A stretch of 64,000 nucleotides of DNA from Flammula alnicola (Eukaryota > Basidiomycota > Agaricomycetes > Agaricales > Strophariaceae). Location: positions 62,001 to 126,000 of the forward strand of contig JADNRV010000036.1 in NCBI GenBank assembly GCA_015499995.1, written 5' to 3'. Positions 23,053 to 33,827 of this stretch are shown one piece after another. Both the position numbers and the translations under genes were made by a program. Below the pieces are notes generated by a model. It saw nothing but the letters and a program-made list of their open reading frames with translations, did not search any database and was not told where the DNA came from. Each line of letters starts with the position of its first letter. The first letter of the stretch is position 1.

Positions 23053-25799
23053 CTAGTCGATGGCTTGGATACCATCGTATGCTGGTAATCGCTGGCATGC
23101 TTCTTCCCAGTCCATGTTGCCATTGACGAGCTCCGTGACAACCGCGATGACCTCGTCGATAGGTCCGATCCGTTGATCCATGGTATCGCGCTCCCTACGC
23201 AGCAGAGAAAGAAAAAACAAGAAACAGGTCAGAAAAAGATCCATCAATAGATACACGAGGCTGCGCTATTTAATGTCCTGCAACGTGGAACTCACCGAAG
23301 TGTCATGGTCCGATTTTGCACGGCTGTTGGCATGCACGCACGCAGGCAGCAGATGAACGTCAGTGGACGGATTAGGCTCACGGGGAACAAAGAAAGTTGA
23401 CGTACATGCAAAGTCGAGGGTTACGCCGAACGGCGTCCCCAGTTCGTCATTACGCGCGTAGCGTTTCCCAATGGACGTGTTCGAGTCATCAACGCGAGAG
23501 AATACGCCGGCTTTACGCAATCTAGTATCTGAACAAAGAAAAAGCAAAAAGAAAAAGAAAAAAGGCCATCCCCGAGTTGGGATAACGAGAACGGTTGACG
23601 TTAGCGATAAGCAATCTAATATTTGCAGCAGTGATGACGCACAAACTTCCTTGACGAGCGGGTCAAACTCTTCACGGGCACTCAAGGGTACTATGAGAAC
23701 TTTTGTTGGGGCAACAAGGGGCGGCAAAGACAACACCTGTGCGGGTGAAGGCAAACGTCATCAGCAAGGAGATGAAATGACAAGCCAGTGTTCATGAAAG
23801 GGACTTACGCCGCGCTCGACGTCTTGCTCTCTGCTCCAGAAACTATGTTCAAGCAAAGCATACAGAATGCGGCCCAAGCCAAAGGAAGGTTCGATGACAT
23901 TCGGGGTAAATTCTCGAACTGTAATAGAAAAGAACACGAGTTAGAACGAGTCAGAACTCAGGGGATGGTATTAATGATCCTCCGACTTACTGGATTGCTT
24001 AATGGTCTTGAGCTCGATGGTCAGAACCTCAGGAGTCAATTCGAACTCCTTGCCATCCGAGGATGTAATAACGGCTTTCCTGCGAGCGAAGTACACAGTG
24101 AATAAGCCAGCAATCAGACGTCAGATCAATTAAATTCCTCACCCTTGACCCAGTTGACCTTTCAGTTTGGTCAGCTCTTGCTGATCCATCGATTCCACAG
24201 TCGTCTGGATAACGCCTGCATCCTGTTTGAATGTCTTCCCGAGGGCTTTCTTGTTCCACTCAGGAACTTCCTTCTCAGAGACGATCGGTTCTTTCAAAGC
24301 TTGACGGACGACCAAGGGATGGCCAGTCTTGGCCGAATGCACGCTCAAATCGTACGCTGCTCGATCAGCACAACCAACGCACTCGGTCCAGCCGGTGGAG
24401 TTGTGGATCTCGGCGTCCCAGCAGTCAGCGGCATAATGCGCCATCTCGTTCTTCATGTGTTGTCTGAAACGAAGTCGTTGCGGGTTGATTCCAATCTTGA
24501 GGAGGAACAGATAGATTCGGGCAACGAAGTAGCCAAGGGTCTCGTTCGCGATGACGCCCTTCTCCACGGCTTCGCCAACAGTCAGCTCCACCGTCGTGGT
24601 CTTGCCGGATTCCTGAATATGTCGATCCAGGAGGGTGAGCTTGACGTCGCGGACTTCGAAGAAGCGTTCGTGCTTCTTATCTTCAGGGTCCACGAAATGC
24701 TCGATCTCGCCCATAGTAAATTCGCGGACACGGAGAAGCCCTGCCCGTGGCGAGATCTCATTGCGGAAAGAGCGACCGATCTGAGCAGAGGCAAAGGGTA
24801 CACGTCCGTTGTTGAATTCGAGAAGTCGGGAGAAGTTCAGGAAATGGCCCTGTGCAGTCTCAGGGCGAAGGAACCTGTAATTACGCAGTTTGAGTCGCCG
24901 AACGCGAGGGTTATATGAAGGGACCATGAATTACCCGGGATGTTGGCCAGTGGGGCCAATGCTGCTTGCAAACATGAGGTTGAACAATTGAGGTTCGCCG
25001 ACTTCATTATCGGTATCTGGATTTCGAAGATTGTGTTTCCTGCAGAGTTCTCCGATATCTGCACCAGAATAGTTATCGAGCTATCATAACAGAAAGAGGG
25101 GACAAGAGTAATTGAGCCGCCTATCTAATTACGCGACGGACGGATAATACGCACCTGAGCGAGTATGCTTTCGTACTCTGTTACGACCTCATCCGCAAGT
25201 TTATAGACAGTGACTTTGGCTGCTTTCTTCTTCTTCTTCTTGTCGTCCGTCGCAGGGGCAGCAGCCAGGCCTCGAGCTTCCTTATCACCGGCCAGACGAG
25301 CCTCCAACACGTTTTTGACAAGGTGATCGGCACGTAGCACATCACCAGTTTTCGAATCCTTGACCATCCAGTCTGCGAACCTCGCGACGTGACCCGAGGT
25401 CTCAAAGACCGATGAAGGAGTCATGATCGTCGTGTCCAGCTCCAACATATTCTCCTCGATGATAAAGTGTTTCCTCCATTCCGCGATGATGTTCGCCTGG
25501 AGAGATGAACCTGGCGGACCGTAGTCGTATAGACCGGCAACACCTAAGATCGTTGAACTTTTCAGTTAGCACGAGACTACCCCAGATGCAGACTCTCCAG
25601 GGACCAACATACCTCCATAGATCTCAAATGCCGGAGCGTAGAAAAACCTGCGGTTAAGAAGGGCTTCGAGGCGGACCTTATCGAAGGCGTGTACGGTTTT
25701 GTTGACTGTGGAAGCCATGGTGGAGGAGAGACGACGATGTGGGCAAAGATAAGATGGGGTTCTGATATAAAGATTGCGCGAACCAAACGCAAACCTCAT
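23053..25799 (-). CDS. GRS1: Glycyl-tRNA synthetase, cytosolic with in-frame mitochondrial presequence start
   Basis: A class II homodimeric synthetase charging tRNA-Gly. About ten exons carry in order: KVRLEALLNRRFFYAPAFEI, then MLELDTTIMTPSSVFETSGH, a Lys-rich insertion (DDKKKKKKAAK), GADIGELCRKHNLRNPD and QLFNLMFASSIGPTGQHPG. These are followed by FLRPETAQGHFLNF and motif 2, RSFRNEISPRAGLLRVREFT. Next come TGWTECVGCADRAAYDLSVH, motif 3 NVIEPSFGLGRI, and the anticodon-binding domain with KVLIVPLSAREEF and VDDSNTSIGKRYARNDELG. The C-terminus reads WEEACQRLPAYDGIQAID. The usual cytosolic start is the ATG at 25718 (MASTVNK). An in-frame ATG at 25799 adds 27 residues rich in Arg and Ser with no acidic residue and a RRLSST end, typical of a mitochondrial targeting peptide. 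Fungi usually use one GRS gene for both compartments. One intron has a long pyrimidine tract. Confidence 0.95.
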
Positions 25800-25832
25800 G
25801 AAAAGTTTTTCTAGGACGCCAAAGTCACCACT

Positions 25833-25839
25833 TGAGTCA
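25833..25839 (-). promoter_or_regulatory. Gcn4/CPC1-type site upstream of GRS1
   Basis: TGAGTCA (TGACTCA on the other strand) is a perfect Gcn4/cross-pathway-control site. It lies 34 bp upstream of the upstream GRS1 ATG and 115 bp upstream of the cytosolic ATG. Aminoacyl-tRNA synthetase genes are classic targets of this bZIP factor in fungi, so the position fits. Binding is inferred from the match only. Confidence 0.5.
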
Positions 25840-26238
25840 TGCCTGCGATCGTGACTGTCGGTTAAATTAGTGACCGTACGGCGCGATAATTATCCACTTA
25901 TATTCATACCCCGACGGATAACCCGACGGATAACCCGCTTAGCAGGTATCCTCGCTCTTAACTGAAGACTAAGCACAGCTAGAGAATTTGAATTGCATAT
26001 GTGATGAATAACAGTTTATAACTAAGACCCAAGAAAAGTAAGAAGAAGCCATGCAAACGAAAAAAAACATGCTTTTTGGAGGAGGAATGTATGTTCGATA
26101 AAGAGTGAATGTGAGGTGTGTCCGTATGTCGATCCACATGTCGATAGCGTAAAATATGATTATGGGAGACGCAAAAAGAAACCCATCAATGATCTCGATT
26201 CAAGCTCAAGCAAGCGTAATTTTGGAGGTTCGACTCCT
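25840..26238. other. Spacer between GRS1 promoter and bestrophin-like gene 3' end
   Basis: About 400 bp. A short direct duplication (ACCCGACGGATA twice around 25910-25935) is visible near its left end. No gene seen. Confidence 0.55.
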
Positions 26239-28679
26239 TCAAAACTGACCAAGGCTCCTCTGCATCGCGACAGAACCTCTCGCGATCCACTGTTCCGGAG
26301 CCACGCGCTCGTCCAAGTTACTGGTAAACAAGAGATTGTTCTCCGGGACAAAGGCCCAGCGTGCAGGATCGGGAGGTGGAGTAGAAGTCACAGCCCTCAG
26401 CTCGTTTCCTGGAAATTGGATTTTGTGGAGCGATCGTCAGCAGGAGATTTAATTAGCACAGCCATTTGGCTATCCACCCACCCATCCATCAAGATAGAAG
26501 CAGAGACAGACAGACAGGCATGGATATGAACTCACGGATGATATTATGTGTGAAATGGTCGAGGTTGAGGTCGTTTTTGTCATACCCAAACGGATCTAGC
26601 AGGAAAATAGATGCGTCAACACCGGAAGAATTTCCTAAGGACCAAGAAGCACTCACTCTCGATTTCTTCACCAGCAACAAGGAATCCAAAGAAAATGAAA
26701 CTCTACACAAGTAGCAAAGACAGAATAAACGAACTCGCAATGATCAAAACTAGCTAGAAAGGTACTTACGATGATAATGGTACTTGGTATCGTCAGCCAT
26801 TTCAAGGCAGAATAGATCTGGAAAGGCTAACACCCAGTTGTCAGCTACGGTCAAGTGGAGACGCAAATTACAAATTGCTAATCATAGAAACATACCAGAG
26901 TGAGGCAGTATATGACAGTGACAGACCATAGATGGACGGAATAACTGTTACAATGTGAATGTTAGAGTTCGACAATAACGATATGAGGTCTGAACGCACG
27001 AAAATGGAATGGGCGATGTCAAGATACGTTCGAGGCCCGTTAAGCTGTCTACAAGTTGATTTAGCGAGCCAAGGAGAGTATCTATGATGATCAAGAAAGA
27101 GATAAGCTATAGAGGAGTCGATGACCCAGATGACAAGGAATAGAACGTACTGGTAGTTGGAACGTCGCAGGTCTTGCGAGCTTGAACTGCAGCGATATAA
27201 GAACTCTGCGAGAATTTCAAACCTAATGAGATTTCACTCGGAAAGGTAAGAAAATCTGACTTACGAGGTAAAGCGACAACTCCAGGGGAAGATTATGCGA
27301 AATAGCCTGATTGCGCAGCTTCGCTCGGAGACGAGCAGCCTTCTTGCCCTTCACCTGTCTCCCTTTCTCCGCCAAAAAATTCACGAGCAAAGAGAAAGGG
27401 AAGATATCGAAGAAACCATACTTCGGCGGCATCTGCGCAGGCATCAGATATGCCTCGTCGTGTCGTGCAAGGATCATGCGGTCTTTATCCCTAGGCATAA
27501 CCTTCACAGATAGGGGTGACGTCAGCGCGGTCAGGAAAGACGACCTCTTCCCAGGAGAGCCGATGGAGACAGGAGGCGGGAGTTGGCCATTCTGGGGAGA
27601 AGTAGGTCCATTCCGGTGGTGGAGGATCGAAACTGGTGCAATGGTGACGCTGGGCTGCTTTCCAGGGGAGAGGGGGCTGGTTAGGCTCTCGCTGTTGCGC
27701 TTTGGGCTCGTTGCGGAGACGTCAAACGATTGTTGGATCAGTGGACTCTCGGGCGCCAGAGATTGGTCATCGCCGTTTTGGGAGTGGAGATCCGTCATGG
27801 ATGGCATGCCCGCAGGAAGCGCATATGCGGGAAGAAACTTCACAAGGTAGTATAAATCTCTACGGTATGGTCAACAACGAGCACATAACGTTGAAAGAAA
27901 GAAAGAAGAGCGTACGTATAGTAGATACCATCCTCGCCTCGCAGGTAATGCTTGATGGCCACAGCAAAAGCCTCGAGAAGGTTGATGGCGGATTTCTTCT
28001 CGATAAGGGCCCGAGCCTTTGCTTCGTCGGCGCTTTGCCCGTCAGTCGGAGGAGTGTCTGCAGGTGTGTAAGCTATGACGGCTGTTATGCATTATCAAGT
28101 TATACTTACTTGGTACGTGGAACCATATTGTCCTGGCCATCGTGCGACTCGCCAAGATAATTTGCGACCATAACCTCCTTCCTTCATTGTATCGCTCGAA
28201 GGACGACGTTGTCCTGTATGAGATGATAAAACCGAGGACTGTACCAACACTGTCGGGATATTGGATCAGATGCTTTATGTAGATACGGCATGGACCGACT
28301 TACACCGTCAGGAGGGTCGCCTGCATGAAGAGCTGATGCCCTTGCTCGTTGAGGATGGTGATGAGCGTCGACCAGGCAGCAAAAAACACGAGTATATGCC
28401 AGCATCGGAACAGTGCAGTCGCCAGTAGAGCATGGACGAATGAAGCTCCTGGGCGCTCTCGTGGAGCAAATCTAAAAGGACCATGCAGATGAGCCAATGA
28501 TTCACAGCAAGAGGCAAAAAGCGTAATCACGGGTCCGGTACTCGAAATCCTTGATGATGGAACGTCTCTGCTCTCTGTACGCATAAAGATACCGTCAGAC
28601 ACTAGGAGGAAAATCAGAGCGCATATACTCACCGAAACGGGCGAGGCTGGCTCTACTACTGGGTACTGAATGGTCATCC
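26239..28679 (-). CDS. Bestrophin-like (UPF0187) multi-pass membrane channel protein
   Basis: A many-exon gene of the bestrophin/RFP-TM anion-channel superfamily found in fungi. Exon 1 reads MTIQYPVVEPASPVS. Later exons carry CWHILVFFAAWSTLITILNE, MQATLLTV, and a region that when spliced gives SSDTMKEGG-like and GRKLSWRVA-like remnants of the conserved 'R-T-S-F-R-YNEGR' part; exact splice sites there are not resolved. Then come YYLVKFLPAYALPAGMPS, a Ser/Pro-rich loop, MPPKYGFFDIFPFSLLVNFL, KKAARLRAKLRNQAISHNLP, VPTTNTLLGSLNQLVDSLNG (approximate reading), and the family hallmark NPFGYDKNDLNLDHF. The C-terminus reads NELRAVTSTPPPDPARW, FVPENNLLFTSNLDERVAPE, ending MQRSLGQF. Start at 28679; an in-frame Met at 28698 is possible. 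Location is probably plasma or intracellular membrane. Confidence 0.8.
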
Positions 28680-30072
28680 TAGCAACTGGGTTGTTCAAGT
28701 TCTACCTCTCGCAACGTCAAGAGCGCCCCTGTAGGTCGTCAGAAAGTCACAGAACAAAGAGTGCCACGCGTTCAGAGAAAAATGGACAGGTAGAGGACGG
28801 CCTTGAGCGTCACAGTCGGTGCAGGGCAAGTACAAGGCCTGAGCGATACATTTTGATGGTGTGGGCAGCTCGGATGATTGAAATCCTGAATTAGCAACAT
28901 CGGCGCTCTAGCCTATCGCTAAGTACCCTTTTGCGTAACTACCACGACCTATAGCCGCATTTCATCAAGCAACTCCATTGTACAACGTCGGGGTTGAGCT
29001 TGTTGAAGACATTGCACTCGTTGCCTTCAACATCGACTGTCGACTACCAACCAATCCTCCGGTTATTCGTTGCCAGCCTTCATTTCTTTGTCGAATGTCG
29101 AGTAACTCGAGTTTCTGTCACGGAGGTTTTATGTCAACCTTTATGGGAAAAACACGCGCGTTTAAAGGAGGAACGGCGGAGGAACCTGTGCGGACTTCAG
29201 ACACCGCTGCAGCGGCAGCAGATTTTTCGATCAGCTCCTATTTTATGCCAAGGCTGATCTGATGTGATTACCAGAAGTGGTTTCGTTAGGGACCCAGCAT
29301 CGTCAAATTTTCATCGACGAAAAGCCTCAAAAAGCTCGCCATGTTACAGCAAGTGAAGGCAGGTACACATTCTGCCACTGTCCACAGCATACAAAATGGT
29401 ACATACTAAAACCAGCACAATCTTATCCTTACAACAGGACTTTCCAATTCAAGTTGGCAATTTACATCCAGAATTCAATTGTCGCGCAATTGTATATCAC
29501 ACATCTCAAGAGCTTGTGGTTCCGCAATACGTATGGATTTTCTTGCCCCATATTTTGCGGCGTTCGGTCGTGAGGCCTTGAGGACGAATGCGCAGTCGGA
29601 CGCCAAGTGCGAGGCACAATAGAGCACCTGCTCAGGGCTACACCCCTCGCGACTATGTTCCAGACCACATGCAGATCTTCGCTTCTGTATCGGATTGGAG
29701 GCAGTTGATACTTGCATTAAATAAGTTCTGGAAACGGTGAGTGATATCGATCCTCGAATTTTACAACAAACCAGTACTTATATAGAAAATATACGTATAT
29801 AGGCGAGAATAAGGAAAATAAAAAGATCGCGTGGGTTGATGAGAGGAACAAAAGAAGGTTGTGAGTCGCGGTCATATACCAGTGAAAGTGGCAAATTGAA
29901 ATGATAATACAACGTATATGGCAGAATGTTTTGGAACCCCTGCGTCGAATGAAATTGGGTGCGTGTAAGTCTGCTTCTATTGCCACGTATGAGTCGAATT
30001 TCTTTATCCACGTAACCCATTGCTAGCCTCTGCAATTCACAACTTTGCTGGTAAAACTGATACTGATCATCG
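28680..30072. other. 1.4 kb between bestrophin-like gene and repeat-peptide gene
   Basis: No gene recognised. Both strands have ORFs of 60-98 codons without motifs. The right end (29700-30072) is the 3' flank of the secreted repeat-peptide gene. Confidence 0.5.
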
Positions 30073-30390
30073 TCAGGCAGGGGGTGTAGGTTGAGGTTCA
30101 CGTCTCCAGGCTGGAGGTGTGGGTGCGGCGTCACGTCTCCAGCTCGGGGGTGTTGGTGCTGCGTCGCGTCTCCAGCCCGGGGGTGTTGGTGCTGCGTCGC
30201 GCCTCCAACCCGGGGGTGTTGGTGCGGCATCCCGTTTCCAACCCGGAGGCGTCGGTGCTGCGTCGCGCCTCCAACTCGGAGGTGTAGGGTCTGCCTCTGC
30301 CTCTGCCTCGCGTCTCCAGCCTGGCGGGGTCGGCGCTGCCTTTGCCCCTCGCCTCCAACTTGGAGGGGAAGGGTCTGCATCTGCCTCCCT
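30073..30390. repeat. Coding tandem repeat, ~33 bp unit, in the repeat-peptide gene
   Basis: The third exon consists of about nine imperfect copies of a 33 bp unit (11 codons), with one longer unit where the EAEAEAD spacer is expanded. Differences between copies fall mostly at third codon positions, while Trp and the dibasic pair are kept, so the repeat appears held by selection on the protein. Confidence 0.85.
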
Positions 30391-30626
30391 CTGTAAAGAA
30401 GAAAAAACGTCATGAGTATCGAGCTTGGCGAAAGAACAGCGTAAAGAAGATTATGACGCACTGCGACCTCAATACCCGAACGTGCAATCATCCCATCATT
30501 CTGCTGCACGGCGCTGGTGAGTAGTTGTCCAATTATAGAACTTGTTGGGGGTTCTGGACTCACAAGGGGCATGGCGAGGACGGTAAGCGCCGAGATGAGA
30601 ATGAGCGTTGCGCTTGTCAGACGCAT
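30073..30626 (-). CDS. Secreted Kex2-processed repeat-peptide precursor (alpha-factor-like architecture)
   Basis: Three exons (30626-30564, 30503-30462, 30390-30073) give 140 residues. Residues 1-20 are a signal peptide (MRLTSATLILISALTVLAMP). A short pro-segment QNDGMIARSGIEVA follows. The rest is a run of eight Trp-ending units of the form PTPPGW, PTPPSW, PSPPSW or PTPPAW, plus a terminal PTPPA. Each Trp is followed by RR or KR, the Kex2 cleavage site, and then by EAEAEAD, DA, GAKA or EP, the X-Ala/X-Pro dipeptides that Ste13-type peptidases remove. Kex2 and trimming would thus release short APTPPGW-like peptides. Intron 1 (60 nt, GTGAGT) is a multiple of three, so its retention would also keep frame and lengthen the pro-segment. 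Intron 2 moves translation into the repeat frame; without it the ORF reads a different, meaningless frame. Basidiomycete mating pheromones are farnesylated a-factor types, so a mating role is not implied. Function unknown. Confidence 0.82.
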
Positions 30627-33600
30627 CTTATTTTGCAGTGAGGTGAGTGAGATAGGGTAGGGGGAATGTATGGCAACGAAAACGAAGTGTATTCAGCCCT
30701 TTAAAGATTTTGGTGTATGTAACCGTTCACAATCGGATTCCTTCCCAAAACTAAATATCCCTAATTGGTTCCTCCCTGCCGTTCCTGTCGAAATCTGGCG
30801 ATATCTTCTCATCATTTTCCCCCCCTTGTCTGTGCCTATTTGTCACCTTATGGAGCTGTCCGATGCATAATTGTTTGCCCGAGTCTCCTTCCATGACAGA
30901 CATCCAATATCCTCTTGTATCTCCCGCAATTTTAGGACCTTCCTCAAGACAATTTACTCATCGACAATAACAAGAATAGTGGTGTTCTCGTGCTCCTCAC
31001 GATGGGTTGGACAAAGGACAGACAATGCCATCTTGTGAAGTCCATGCAAAGTTGCGGAACAATAATCAAATCTAGGGGTGGACCTTGGTTCCTGTCGCGG
31101 CGTATCGAATCATGCATGTTTGTATATCCAGAAGATCCAAGGAATCCAGGAAGGAACTGCTGTGGTATGTCGTTTATTTATTACCCTGCATGTTCAATAC
31201 TACAGTATGTACCGCATCTCTGTCTCCCTAGCATGTGAAGCGAATAAGTGAAACGACCTCAGGCTCGTTCATCCCCACGATTTGTGGTTTCTGGAGTCAA
31301 ACGTCTAGCGCTAAGCGGACTACGGTGTTCTCAACATACATCCGAAGTATCGATAACGGGAAAGGCGCCGTAAGACCCCAGGCATACGTTCGGACTTGCC
31401 TCTAAGATCAGAGATATGTCAAGCACTGGATCGCAGGCGTGTTCTCGTCGTCAGTATAACGAGAATACGAACTCTCATCGACGTTGTTCGAGGCCTCACC
31501 GTACTCAGATATGTATCGACGATTGAACGCCTGATCCTCTCAGTTTCAATGCACCCATGAAGCTTTCATGGGAAAACGCAGGGCGAGGCTTTTTAAATTC
31601 TTCTCAGCTCTGGCCTCCATATATATTGTGTTTGATGGAGGAGAGTAATGCGGAGACATTTGCGCAGTTTAACTTGACCAGATGCATAACAGTAGCATTG
31701 ACAAGACGCCCGTAGACTGCTAAGCCGCCGAGGCGCCTTCCCATGTCGAAGATTCAAGATAGCCAGGAATGCGACCAGTTAACGACTTTATATTGGATGG
31801 ACTCTGTCAGTGACCATCTCTCTATCGCCTGTATAACATATGCTCCTCCAACAAGTTCAGAATAAAATTTCCTGCACGGGGAGATTTTTTCCGGCTGATT
31901 AGCTGGGCATTACTTTCCTCATGCGTCTACCTACTACGTACACATTTTGCTCGAGCAACTTGGTCGTGACTCGTGGCATCGATTCATAGAAAACCCCTAT
32001 TTTATATACGGTACCAAACCTCTGTAGAACAGTCGAGTACGATAGACATGATCTGTATTTCAACCGGTGGGCAGCGATCCTTTTGAAGACAGAAACTCAT
32101 CCACGAACAGGCCAAAACGATAGGCACGAATCCTTTGGTTGAGACTCGGTGGCGGGGAAGTGCAAGGGGTGTTTGAATTGAAGTCATTACGTTGACATCA
32201 GATGACAGACATAGCGGGATTATCCCGCCTACCATATCCTGTGGGAGGGAAATATACCGGATATACTGGCAGTGGCGGGTGGCTTAGGGCGTCGTAAGCA
32301 ACAGCATGCACTCCGAGGCAAACTAATTGGATGAAACGGAGCTTCGTGACGTCTTAACAAAAGATAAAAGTACTCCTACCTCTGTGCGTCATTGTAGAAA
32401 TGAGTGTTACCGGCCTTGAAACTTAGCATTCCTATTGGAAGACAGCTTTCCTAAAGACCGAGTCGAAACAAAGAATCCAAGAGGTTGGGACAATACACGT
32501 ACACCTCGCAAGTTGCCAGCCAAATGACATAAGTGTCATGGATGTTTTCACCGCGAAATAGGGTTAAAATTTTTGCCCAGGTTCGCCCAGATCCGATAAG
32601 AATGGTGCGGTCGAAATACCGGCGGATGCCTGCTGAAATTGGGGAGTTGAAACTTTTGGGGTTTGTGACAAGGATAAACGTTCCGGATGACTTCGACATT
32701 GGTCTCCGAGCGCCAGAGCAGACAAGCCCTCTGACATTGACAACACTGTACTTTAGTCGCCATAATCATGGGTGACATTATGCAAGTTTTGCCCATCGGG
32801 GATGTCGCTAAGCATGAGAGCGCCAGATTGGAGGCGCCTGGCATTTTAGTTTACGAAACAAGGATGTAACATCCTTAGAGGCGCCAAGATAGAGAATAGA
32901 CTGGACTGTGACACATGTCATTGAGACACATATACGTTGACAACGTCTGGCTGGTAGGGTGAAGTCAGTTGCAGAAAAAGTCGGTATGACTATAAGGAGC
33001 TCAAGGGAGAGCTGGAGGTGTCGGACCGTTCGGTGCAGCAGAGACGTAGACTTTCAGCTGTTCCGATGTCGGCGCTTTCAAGATAGGCTTTTTTCAAGCC
33101 GTCAGGTTTGATGGAGAGATGCTGAATGGAGATGGTCACTTTGTGGATGACACGCAAAACAGAGGGGCGACAAGGCCACAAACATGAAACGGCATCTGAC
33201 TAGAAGCTTGAAGTTAATTGGTGGGTATGACTGATATGTGGGACAAGCAAATACCGAAGGAAAAACCCACAATAAGTCCTATGGGTGCCACTTCCTTGTA
33301 TGAAATCCCGTGGGTGTTGGGCATTAAAATGCAGGGGCACAATCATCGGGTGGTAAATATTTATGCTCAAGGATCCATTTCGTGAGGATATTCTAAAGGA
33401 CCATGGCCGCTTATATGGCAAAATATTCACCAAGTTTGAACGCTGAAAAACGAACAACATGACCACTTACTCGTAGCGATAAAAATTTTTCTCTACACCA
33501 TCCCGAAGGTGGCCTTTAGGCTTCAAAGCTTCATGGTTAGGGTCCATCGCCTTGATCACTCGACCCACTGCCACTCCGATTGGTCGAAATTTGTACATGC

Positions 33601-33827
33601 GAATATTGGAAACCCTGGTATAAAGCACGCCACAGAGGCAAAAGTAGTTCAGAAATCAGACTGGAAAACTGTCGTCGTAGTCCACTTCCAAGCAGTAATT
33701 TGTCATATGGGTCGTTTGACCGAGCTGGCCGAGAGCACCGTGGGAAGCCTCATTCTCATGGCTGCCGGTAACATGCATGTATTTCCCAACAAACAACTTT
33801 TCAACACGACGCTCACGACGAATCGAC
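30627..33827. other. 3.2 kb without a recognisable gene
   Basis: It includes the promoter of the repeat-peptide gene at its left edge, where no clear TATA box is visible. ORFs up to 98 codons on both strands (for example minus 32451-32699 and plus 32533-32775) show no nameable motif. I could not build a spliced gene. Confidence 0.4.

Noticed and set aside
24145..24918. 257-codon plus-strand ORF
   Set aside because: It is the antisense shadow of the large, highly conserved GRS1 exon.
26215..26250. tRNA T-loop-like GGTTCGACTCC on the plus strand
   Set aside because: It lies at the end of the bestrophin-like coding sequence on the other strand, and no acceptor, D or anticodon stems can be built around it.
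27311..27850. 179-codon plus-strand ORF
   Set aside because: It lies antisense to the bestrophin-like exon that carries recognised family motifs.
30091..30415. Plus-strand Gly/Ala or Cys-rich repeat proteins (GGVGAASRLQ-type units)
   Set aside because: They are the other-strand readings of the 33 bp repeat. They lack a signal peptide and flanking exons, while the minus-strand frame makes full sense.
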